Shown one piece after another: positions 6,386 to 12,164 of a DNA stretch of 12,686 nucleotides. Origin of the DNA: JAWWPY01 sp964412845 (GTDB lineage Bacteria > Actinomycetota > Actinomycetes > Streptosporangiales > Streptosporangiaceae); contig CAYPQM010000181.1 of assembly GCA_964412845.1 (NCBI GenBank), positions 1-12,686 on the forward strand, given 5' to 3'. The notes under the pieces are model-generated. The model made no database searches. It was not told the origin of the DNA and saw only the letters and a program-made list of their open reading frames with translations. The position numbers and the translations under genes are program-made. How positions within the stretch are numbered: position 1 is the stretch's first letter; each line of letters starts with the position of its first letter.

Positions 6386-6403
6386 TAAGTGCCGTTGCAG
6401 TAC
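6386..6403 (-). repeat. Right terminal inverted repeat of the IS701-type segment
   Basis: TAAGTGCCGTTGCAGTAC, the exact reverse complement of the left repeat at 3504-3521. It lies 28 bases upstream of the transposase start codon. Confidence 0.8.
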
Positions 6404-6439
6404 TAAGCGTCAGTCCACGAGGTGAGATCAATCGGCTTC

Positions 6440-6445
6440 TATAGT
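6440..6445 (+). promoter_or_regulatory. Putative -10 element (TATAGT) before a truncated reading frame
   Basis: TATAGT lies six bases before a GTG at 6452, the same leaderless geometry seen for the GNAT gene. No clear -35 is visible. Confidence 0.35.
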
Positions 6446-6451
6446 ACGGGC

Positions 6452-6607
6452 GTGGCCGCCGAGTCGGCGGCGCGAGCAGCCCAGCGGGCACGCCTTGAGG
6501 ATGTGAGGAGAGTCCTCGCGCGCCCACAGGGTCGCCACAAGATCGCCAGGCGACGCCCTCATGACCAACTGTTTAGGAGGTCTCCGACGAGACGGGTCTA
6601 TCTCACG
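6452..6607 (+). pseudogene. Possible 5' gene fragment cut off by the IS256 element
   Basis: From the GTG at 6452 an open frame of 52 codons runs up to the left end of the IS256 element at 6608 and then continues meaninglessly into it. The product is basic and helical (ESAARAAQRARLEDVRRVLA, then GRHKIARRRPHDQLFRRSPT). A TATAGT -10 hexamer six bases before the GTG suggests a real leaderless gene. I do not recognise the family. No matching 3' part is apparent after 7977, so if this was a gene its remainder has been lost. It could equally be chance coding in a short GC-rich spacer. Confidence 0.3.
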
Positions 6608-6623
6608 AACGGTGTTTCCGGCC
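6608..6623 (+). repeat. Left terminal inverted repeat of the IS256 element
   Basis: AACGGTGTTTCCGGCC, perfect 16-bp inverted match to 7962-7977. It lies eight bases beyond the transposase stop codon. Confidence 0.85.
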
Positions 6624-6631
6624 GGGTTGGG

Positions 6632-7918
6632 TTAGTAGGTCTCGGCGGCCGGGAACCGGTCGCCGAAGGTGATGGCGAAAGCGTTGAGAGCCGGCTTCCA
6701 TCGGATGGCCCACTTGGTGCGGCCGGTTCCGGTCGGGTCGAGAGACCGGGTGACCAGGTAGAGGCACTTTAGCGCCGCCTGCTCGGTGGGGAAGTGGCCG
6801 CGGGCCTTGATCGCCCGCCGGTACCGGGCGTTCAGCGACTCGATGGCGTTGGTTGAGCAGATCACCCGGCGGATCTCGATGTCGTAGTCCAGGAACGGGA
6901 TGAACTCCTCCCAGGCGTTCTCCCACAGCCGGATGACCGCCGGATACCGGGTGCCCCACCGTTCGGCCAGCTCGTCCAGCGCAGCCCGGGCCGCAGCGGC
7001 GTTCACGGCGGTGTAGATGGGCTTGACGTCGCGCTTGAGGGCGTCCCAGTCGCGCCGGGAGGCGAGCCGGAAGGTGTTGCGGATCAGGTGGATGATGCAG
7101 GTCTGCACCGTAGTGAGCGGCCAGACGTTGCCCACGACCTCGGGCAGGCCTTTCAGCCCGTCGCAGACCAGGAAGAACACGTCTTTGACGCCGCGGTTGC
7201 GGATGTCGGTCAAGACAGCCATCCAGAATTTCGCGCCCTCACCGCCGGTGCCCGCCCACAGTCCGAGGATGTCTTTCTCCCCGTCGAGCGTGACGCCGAT
7301 CGCGGCGTAGACCGGCCGGTTGGCGACCTGGCCGTCCCGGACCTTGACCACGATGGCATCCACGAAGATCGCCGCGTAAACGCCGTCGAGAGGCCGGTTC
7401 TGCCAGGCCTGCATCTCCTCGATCACCTTGTCAGTGATCCTCGAGATCGTCTCCTTCGATACCGAGGCCCCGTAGATCTCCGCGAAGTGCGCCGAGATCT
7501 CACCCGTGGTCAGGCCCTTGGCATACAGCGACAGCACCATCTCATCGACCCCGGTCAGCCGCCGCTGCCGCTTGCGGACGATCTGCGGCTCGAACGTCCC
7601 GGCCCGATCCCGCGGCACCTCGACGCCGACCTCACCAGTGCTCTCGGTCAGCACCGTCTTGACCCTGGTGCCGTTTCGCACGTTCCCGGCCGCGTTGCCC
7701 GCCGGCCCGTGTTTCTCATGACCCAGGTGCTCGCTCAGCTCCTGGTTCAGCGCGGTCTCCAGCACCGTCTTGGTCAGCTGCTTCAGCAACCCATCCGGCC
7801 CGGTCAGCGACAGGCCCTGCTCCCGGGCCCGGCGCACCAGGTCCTCCGCCACCCGCTCCTCAGCGGTCGGCTCCGTCTTGATCTTCTTCTTCGTCACATC
7901 GTCCAGTGTCGCGGTCAT
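6632..7918 (-). CDS. IS256-family (mutator-type) transposase
   Basis: A DDE transposase of 428 residues, full length for the family. The N-terminal part (LKQLTKTVLETALNQELSEH, then RNGTRVKTVLTESTGEV) is the DNA-binding region. The catalytic core shows the first Asp in AIFVDAIVVKVRDG, the second in DVFFLVCDGLKGLPEVV, the C/D-x2-H step in CIIHLIRNTFR, and the Glu in STNAIESLNARYRRAIKARG. The frame is intact, so the copy may be active. The ATG at 7918 is chosen because GGGAGAGGT lies just upstream at a good Shine-Dalgarno distance; a GTG at 7921 and an ATG at 7945 are also in frame. Confidence 0.96.
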   Translation of the reverse strand: MTATLDDVTKKKIKTEPTAEERVAEDLVRRAREQGLSLTGPDGLLKQLTKTVLETALNQELSEHLGHEKHGPAGNAAGNVRNGTRVKTVLTESTGEVGVEVPRDRAGTFEPQIVRKRQRRLTGVDEMVLSLYAKGLTTGEISAHFAEIYGASVSKETISRITDKVIEEMQAWQNRPLDGVYAAIFVDAIVVKVRDGQVANRPVYAAIGVTLDGEKDILGLWAGTGGEGAKFWMAVLTDIRNRGVKDVFFLVCDGLKGLPEVVGNVWPLTTVQTCIIHLIRNTFRLASRRDWDALKRDVKPIYTAVNAAAARAALDELAERWGTRYPAVIRLWENAWEEFIPFLDYDIEIRRVICSTNAIESLNARYRRAIKARGHFPTEQAALKCLYLVTRSLDPTGTGRTKWAIRWKPALNAFAITFGDRFPAAETY

Positions 7919-7961
7919 CACGGCACCTCTCCCGCCAAGCCCCAAGGCTCAGCGCGATCGG

Positions 7962-7977
7962 GGCCGGAAACACCGTT
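7962..7977 (-). repeat. Right terminal inverted repeat of the IS256 element
   Basis: GGCCGGAAACACCGTT, exact reverse complement of 6608-6623. It lies 43 bases upstream of the transposase start and directly abuts a palindrome at 7978-7994. Confidence 0.85.
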
Positions 7978-7994
7978 ACGGGGACAGTCCCCGT
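7978..7994 (-). terminator. Perfect hairpin downstream of the permease gene (possible terminator)
   Basis: ACGGGGAC-A-GTCCCCGT is a perfect 8-bp stem with a one-base centre, 22 bases past the permease stop codon. It has no U tract, so it is a stem-only terminator candidate at best, or a protein-binding palindrome. The IS256 element inserted exactly at its outer edge. Confidence 0.4.
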
Positions 7995-8016
7995 CGGCCG
8001 ACCGGTGTCCTGGCGG

Positions 8017-10440
8017 TCATTCGCTGCGCAGGATCTGGCCGGCGTGCAGGCGCGCGGCGCGCCGCTGGGGCCAGGCGGCCAGCGCGTTCGCAGCCAGGAG
8101 GGCAGCCGGGGCGATCAGGAGCAGGGCAAGGAGGGCCACCGGCGGGTGGTAGGCCAGGGGGGTGAAACCGGCCACCGTGCGCCAGATGGCCCGGCCGAGC
8201 GCAATGCCCAGCGGCACCCCGAAGATCAGGCCGATCAGGGCCAGCAGGCTGGCCTGGGTCGTGACCACCAGCCGCACCTGCGGCCGGGTCATCCCGAGCG
8301 CCCGGAGCACCGCCAGGTCGTGACGCCGGCGGCGGACCGCCATGGACAGGGCGTAACCGACGGCGCTGATGGCCAGCAGGGCCAGGAAGGCGCTCAGCGC
8401 GACCGGCAGCAGCTCCAGGTCCTGGATCTCCTGGACCTCGGGGATCGGATCCGGTGGCGTGAAGGTGAAGGCCTTGCCGCCCGGGATCGCCGCCGCCACC
8501 GCGTCGAGCCGGCGCGCGACGGCCTGGACGTCTGCGCCCGCCCGCAGCGACACGGTCGCGGCGTGGAACTTGAACCCGTAGTGCGCGCCGCTGAAGATGC
8601 GGTTATACCCCGCAGGAGTGAGCCAGGCCCCATCCGCGTACCCGTTGTGCGGTCCCGGGGGAACGAAGCCGATGCCGGTAACCCGGACGGCCTTCGAGAT
8701 GGGGGTACCGCCGGTCAGCCGGACCACGGAGCCCGTCTTCGCGTGCATCTCCTGAGCGGTCGTCGGGGCCAGCACGATCTCGTCCGGGCTGGCGGGCATC
8801 CGCCCGGCCGTGAGCACGACCGCCGGCCGCTTGCCGCCCACGGGGGCGTAGGTGAAGCTCTCGATCGAGACCTGGCCGGACTGCGCGCCGCCGATGCGGG
8901 CGTCGTCGACCCCGGTCACGTCCCGGTCGGCGGCCACGGCGCGCAGCACCCGGCTGGCCGGCCCGAAATCCTGCCCGTTGTAGCCGAAGAACGTGGTCAG
9001 CTGCCACGTCTGCCCGAACCGGGCCGGGTGGCTGGCCGCATCGGAGACCCCGGCCGAGAAGGTGAACGCCGCCAGCACCCCCAGTACGCCGACCACGGCG
9101 CCCACCAGGGCCGACCGGACGGGCACGGTGGAGCGCCCGCGGCCGGGCTCGACCGCGAACCGGGCCCCCACCACCAGGGGAACCGGGAAGTTCATCGCGG
9201 CCAGCGTCCCCACGATGGTGGACCGGCGCTGCGGCGCCTGCCGCCGCCCCACGGCCAGCGCGACCGCCGCCGCAGCCGCCGAGCCGGCCAGCACCAGCAC
9301 GGGCACCAGGACCCACCCGGGGCCGAGCACGACCCAGTCCGCTTCGATGCCGGGGTGCGGCTCGGCGATAGAAGCCAGGCCGATCGGCATCCACCGCGAA
9401 GCCACGATGGCGCCCGCCACGCCCAGCGTGCCGCCGGCCACCCCGGCCAGGGCGGGTCCGGCACAGGCGGCCGCGACGGCCTGCGTCCGGGTCATGCCCA
9501 GCGCCTGGAGTACCTGGAGATCGGCCACCGTGGCTGAGGTGTACCGGGCGATCGACTGGCCGATCAGGAACAGGGCCGCGGCCAGCGCCGCGAGCCCGAA
9601 GGCCAGCAGGCAGGCGGCCTCGTACGCCGACACCCTGTGCATGGGATCGCCGATTTGCTGCAGGTTGTCCCAGACGTCGATGTCCGACCGCCCCGTTACC
9701 CGGGCCAGGTCGGCCCGGAAGGCCGGAATCGCGGCCTGGCCGCCTTTGAGCCGGACCAGTGCGTTGATGTAGGCCTGCCCGTTCGTGCCCATCATGTTGG
9801 CCCGGTACCGGGTGAACAGGGCGGGCGTCGTGATGATGCCACCGGGCGACCCGGGCGTGTCAGCGTCCAGACCCCACGGGGTACGGCCCACGCCCACGAT
9901 CCGGGCCCGGATCTTCGGGCCGAGAGGCGGCCCGGTGGATCCGTCGTACCCCTGGTTGGCCTGCTGCACGCTGGCCAGTTCCAGCACCAGCCAGTCCCCC
10001 ACATGCTTGCCGGAGGTGGCGGCGAACTTGGGCGTGACGACGACCTCATCGGCGCGGCGAGGGTTGAACAGCCGTCCGGCCACCATGACGGGCCGCTCGA
10101 TGGTGCGGGTCATCTGGTCGTCGGCCAGCGGGAACCCGGTGCTGGCCGCAGGATATCCCTGGGCCTCGTTCCCGAACACCACCGGGAACCTGGTCAGCGC
10201 GGCGACTTCGGGCAGGGCGGCGACCTTGGCCCAGTCGAACCCCGGCTGGTTGGGCAGCACCGTGACGGTCGCGGGCAGCGTGCGGGCCCAGAGCCGGTCG
10301 AACGCGGTCTGGCCGCGGCGCGCACCTGCAATGGAAGCCAGAACGGTCGCGGTGGCCAGCGCGATGAGCAGGGCCAGGACAGCCAGTGACCGCCAGCGTC
10401 TGAGCCCGTCCAGGCGCAACCAGGTCAGCGTGATCAGCAT
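8017..10440 (-). CDS. ABC transporter permease, FtsX/MacB type
   Basis: An integral membrane permease of about 807 residues with two FtsX-like units. One N-terminal helix (residues ~19-38) is followed by an extracytoplasmic domain to ~270. Helices lie near 274-296, 325-347 and 375-397. A second half opens with a helix at 442-464, an external domain, and terminal helices near 677-700, 728-750 and 769-789. Cytosolic coupling segments DLQVLQALGMTRTQ and DLAVLRALGMTRPQ are duplicated FtsX signatures. The natural ending GQILRSE shows the C-terminus is intact. The ATG at 10440 fits homologous starts just before the first helix, although GGAG directly abuts it; reading from 10659 adds an unconvincing Arg/Gly-rich leader. 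Such permeases pair with an ATPase for export or lipid/peptide handling; none is present here. Confidence 0.92.
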   Translation of the reverse strand: MLITLTWLRLDGLRRWRSLAVLALLIALATATVLASIAGARRGQTAFDRLWARTLPATVTVLPNQPGFDWAKVAALPEVAALTRFPVVFGNEAQGYPAASTGFPLADDQMTRTIERPVMVAGRLFNPRRADEVVVTPKFAATSGKHVGDWLVLELASVQQANQGYDGSTGPPLGPKIRARIVGVGRTPWGLDADTPGSPGGIITTPALFTRYRANMMGTNGQAYINALVRLKGGQAAIPAFRADLARVTGRSDIDVWDNLQQIGDPMHRVSAYEAACLLAFGLAALAAALFLIGQSIARYTSATVADLQVLQALGMTRTQAVAAACAGPALAGVAGGTLGVAGAIVASRWMPIGLASIAEPHPGIEADWVVLGPGWVLVPVLVLAGSAAAAAVALAVGRRQAPQRRSTIVGTLAAMNFPVPLVVGARFAVEPGRGRSTVPVRSALVGAVVGVLGVLAAFTFSAGVSDAASHPARFGQTWQLTTFFGYNGQDFGPASRVLRAVAADRDVTGVDDARIGGAQSGQVSIESFTYAPVGGKRPAVVLTAGRMPASPDEIVLAPTTAQEMHAKTGSVVRLTGGTPISKAVRVTGIGFVPPGPHNGYADGAWLTPAGYNRIFSGAHYGFKFHAATVSLRAGADVQAVARRLDAVAAAIPGGKAFTFTPPDPIPEVQEIQDLELLPVALSAFLALLAISAVGYALSMAVRRRRHDLAVLRALGMTRPQVRLVVTTQASLLALIGLIFGVPLGIALGRAIWRTVAGFTPLAYHPPVALLALLLIAPAALLAANALAAWPQRRAARLHAGQILRSE

Positions 10441-10645
10441 CTCCGGCCAAACCCGTCGGCCCACGGCCCGATGAACCCCCCGGCATCCATTCTCACGAGT
10501 AGAAGGCATGCTGGGTCCCGTCGGCAAGGATGCAGGAACGACCGGCTCATGGTGGCTACCCCCACCCAGGGCGGTGTAGTGGCCTCCCCGACGGCCACGG
10601 CCCGAGCCCTGGAGTGTGCCCATGACGGGCGAATTGCAGCCAGCC

Positions 10646-10672
10646 GGGGACAACGGCATAAGCCCTGTCCCC
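10646..10672. promoter_or_regulatory. Interrupted inverted repeat GGGGACA-N13-TGTCCCC upstream of the permease
   Basis: Perfect 7-bp arms at 10646-10652 and 10666-10672, about 205 bases upstream of the permease start. The same GGGGACA word forms the hairpin at the other end of the gene (7980-7992). It may be an operator, or one of a pair of old element ends. Confidence 0.35.
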
Positions 10673-10706
10673 CGCGAGGAGCCGCGCGTCTTTTAAGAGA
10701 TACCAG

Positions 10707-10751
10707 GGCTGAGCACGGCGTCATCGCCTTGGTCTGGCGCGGCTGGGCGCG
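10707..10751 (+). repeat. 45-bp direct repeat, copy 1
   Basis: Matches 12119-12163 at 42 of 45 positions in the same orientation; similarity stops abruptly on both sides. It begins GGCTGAGCACG and ends GGCGCGGCTGGGCGCG. On the plus strand both copies encode AEH-x-VIAL-x-WRGWAR, with the differences falling in two codons, so it may be a duplicated piece of coding sequence. The pair brackets the gene remnants between them. Confidence 0.8.
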
Positions 10752-11323
10752 CTCCGGGTGGGGCTGTAACTGGCGCTCGAACCGGTGACGCTCGGATCAG
10801 CGGGGAGTGGCTGCCCGGGCCGGAGCGGCACCGGGAAGTCTTGGCGGGCGGCGTCTCCTGGCCTCCGGGCGGCGGCCGGGGTCTGGTCGGGCCGGACTGG
10901 CCTGCACAGCGCGGTGGCGCCGGCCTTCGTCTGGCTGAGCCTGGCGTAGAGATACTCGGCTGCCTGTCTGGCCGCAGCGGCCTGCGCGGCGTGCTCCTGC
11001 GCCTGGCGCAGCTCGCCGACCGCCGTGGCCAGTCCCACGAGGTTCGCGGCCAGGGTGACCGCTAAGGGCATGGCGCCGTCGGTGTCCCGGTCGGCCATCG
11101 CCAGGAGCCTCGCCGCAGCGCGCAGCCCGTCCCCCGCACTGGTCCGCCGTGGGATCTTCCCGTAGGTCATGCGGGCGGCGCGATCATAGGTGTCGGCGGC
11201 GCGGCGCAGCGCCGGGTCCCGGATCGCTCGGGCTGCCGCGTGGAATGTGGCGGCCGCCGCCCAGGCCGTATCGGCGGCCGCGGCCGGGTCCTCTCCGGCG
11301 CTGCGCCGGATGTGCCAGGTTGC
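10721..11323 (-). pseudogene. C-terminal remnant of an actinobacterial relaxase/mobilisation protein
   Basis: The minus-strand frame is open from a TAG at 11324-11326 down to a TGA at 10721. Translating it from 11323 gives recognisable sequence well before its only ATG (11170): DPALRRAADTYDRAAR, then IPRRTSAGDGLRAAARLLAM, then ANLVGLATAVGELRQAQEHA. In my recollection this matches the C-terminal helical region of actinobacterial relaxases (conjugal DNA-nicking proteins). The N-terminal nuclease domain with its catalytic Tyr and His triad is absent, and nothing similar follows upstream. After YARLSQTK the sequence turns into Pro/Arg-rich readthrough that ends inside a 45-bp repeat. I therefore read it as a truncated pseudogene. 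A short standalone protein from the ATG at 11170 is the less likely alternative. Confidence 0.55.
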
Positions 11324-11462
11324 CTACGGCGTCGTGTTCGCCATCGCGGACAGCGACCTGCCGGACGGGACCCTCGGCGCCCGAGCAGCGACGATCACGA
11401 GCCTGCTGATGCTGGGAGTTCCCGAGACGCGTGCAATCGCTCTCGTGGGCGACCAGCCCTGA
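11310..11462 (+). CDS. Short plus-strand ORF or gene remnant of unknown function
   Basis: From the ATG at 11310 a 50-residue frame includes VAYGVVFAIADSDLPDGTLG and SLLMLGVPETRAIALVGDQP before a TGA. Its third codon positions are strongly G/C, as expected for real coding sequence, and the peptide reads like a folded fragment with a hydrophobic helix. It starts exactly where the relaxase-like minus-strand frame stops making sense (11323), so this is probably a junction between two unrelated remnants. No Shine-Dalgarno sequence is evident. I do not recognise the family. Confidence 0.35.
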   Translation: MCQVAYGVVFAIADSDLPDGTLGARAATITSLLMLGVPETRAIALVGDQP

Positions 11463-11621
11463 CCCGCAGCACCCGGGCGGAGCCGCGGATCGTCCTGCTC
11501 CGGACACGACATCGCCACCGCACCCCGCCAAGAATCCGGTGAGAACAGTGTGATCGCGACGATGCCGACGGGTCTTTAGCCGAGGGTGCCTGCCGCTCAG
11601 CCCGGATCGCGCTCGCTGAGG

Positions 11622-11732
11622 TCAGAAAAATCGCGCGGCCTTGCGCCGTTCGCGGTATGCGCGCAGGTTGAGCGCGCTGGCACAGGCGGCGGTGTCGAAC
11701 CAGGTTCGGCTGCAGGCGGTCTCGTCGTGAAC
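11622..11732 (-). pseudogene. Possible C-terminal remnant of an unidentified gene
   Basis: The minus-strand frame ending in a TGA at 11622-11624 reads ETACSRTWFDTAACASALNL followed by RAYRERRKAARFF. The two Cys and basic tail look like the end of a small zinc-binding or DNA-binding protein, but I cannot assign a family. Upstream the frame merges with the antisense of the BlaI-like remnant, so only these ~36 codons are of interest. Confidence is low. Confidence 0.2.
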
Positions 11733-12074
11733 GCCGTCGCTGCCTGGGTTCCCGGCCTGGGGCCGCTGGAGTCGGCAATCATGACGGTGATCTGGGGTAC
11801 CGACCGGTCGCTGAGCGTCCGGGTGGTGCGCGAGCGCATGGACTACTAGTCCGCCGACGGCGAGGACCCGGCCTACACGACCGTCATGTCCGTGATGGTG
11901 ATCCTCTGGCGGAAAGGATTCCTGGACCGGGCGAAATGCCCAGGGGCCGGGCACGGGAGAGCCTGGCGGTACGCGGCCCACATCAGCCGCGAAGACCACC
12001 TCGCCACCGTCATCCGTCAAGCACTTACCTGCACACCCGACCCCGCGGCCGTCCTGCGCCGAGCCACCCTGTAG
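11727..12074 (+). pseudogene. BlaI/MecI/CopY-family repressor broken by an in-frame amber codon
   Basis: Reading from a GTG at 11727, LGPLESAIMTVIWGTDRSLS and VRVVRERMDY form the N-terminal winged-helix part of a BlaI/MecI-type repressor. A TAG at 11847-11849 stops the frame. Directly after it, in the same frame, SADGEDPAYTTVMSVMVILW continues the recognition helix and wing, followed by RKGFLDRAK, GRAWRYAAHISREDHLATVI and a final PDPAAVLRRATL before the TAG at 12072. YTTVM and the RKG turn are typical of the family. The joined product would be ~115 residues, normal for the family. No beta-lactamase or BlaR1-type peptidase gene is nearby. A downstream restart at 11886 would lack the first HTH helices, so it is most likely inactive. 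Confidence 0.75.
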
Positions 12075-12118
12075 ACGCGGAGATGTCGCGCCCCGCACTC
12101 GCGATGCCCGGACATCGT

Positions 12119-12163
12119 GGCTGAGCACGCCGTCATCGCCTTGCTGTGGCGCGGCTGGGCGCG
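12119..12163 (+). repeat. 45-bp direct repeat, copy 2
   Basis: Second copy of the repeat at 10707-10751 (3 mismatches in 45). It ends one base before the stop codon of the reductase-like gene at 12165, on the opposite strand. As with copy 1, it lies at or just beyond the 3' end of a minus-strand reading frame. Confidence 0.8.
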
Positions 12164-12164
12164 G

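Larger units (their letters stand above)
3504..6403. mobile_element. IS701-family element (or composite) bounded by perfect 18-bp inverted repeats and carrying a passenger gene
   Basis: GTACTGCAACGGCACTTA at 3504-3521 is matched exactly by its reverse complement at 6386-6403, just upstream of an IS701-family transposase read on the minus strand. The segment is about 2.9 kb, roughly twice a usual IS701-family element, because a complete unrelated membrane-protein gene (3640-4923) lies between the transposase 3' end and the left repeat. IS701 elements are known for 4-bp YTAR target duplications. Here the left flank ends TTAA and the right flank begins TAAG directly outside the repeats; only TAA is shared, although the right side reads CTAA if the terminal C is counted. 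So transposition as one unit is plausible but not proven by a clean duplication. Confidence 0.6.
6608..7977. mobile_element. IS256-family insertion sequence
   Basis: The element is about 1.37 kb and contains one transposase gene on the minus strand. AACGGTGTTTCCGGCC at 6608-6623 is matched exactly by its reverse complement at 7962-7977. IS256-family elements usually make 8-9-bp target duplications. Here only ACG is shared between the bases just outside each end, so the flanks have probably been altered since insertion. The element sits between the IS701-type segment and the 3' end of the ABC permease gene, which it does not interrupt. Confidence 0.85.

Noticed and set aside
7088..8152. Plus-strand open frame of 354 codons
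   Set aside because: Antisense shadow of the IS256 transposase; composition is Asp/Arg/Leu/His-rich and no family features are visible.
7906..9537. Long plus-strand open frame of 543 codons
   Set aside because: It is antisense to the FtsX-type permease, has Gly/Arg/His/Gln-rich composition without any recognisable fold, and arises from high GC content.
10441..10659. N-terminal 73-residue extension of the permease
   Set aside because: Arg/Gly-rich and unlike any permease N-terminus; the start just before the first membrane helix at 10440 is far more likely. This stretch otherwise holds only the GGGGACA inverted repeat at its upstream end (10646-10672).
10768..10800. tRNA-like T-arm sequence on the minus strand (GGTTCGAGC)
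   Set aside because: The flanking bases cannot form the required stem and no anticodon or acceptor arms can be drawn.
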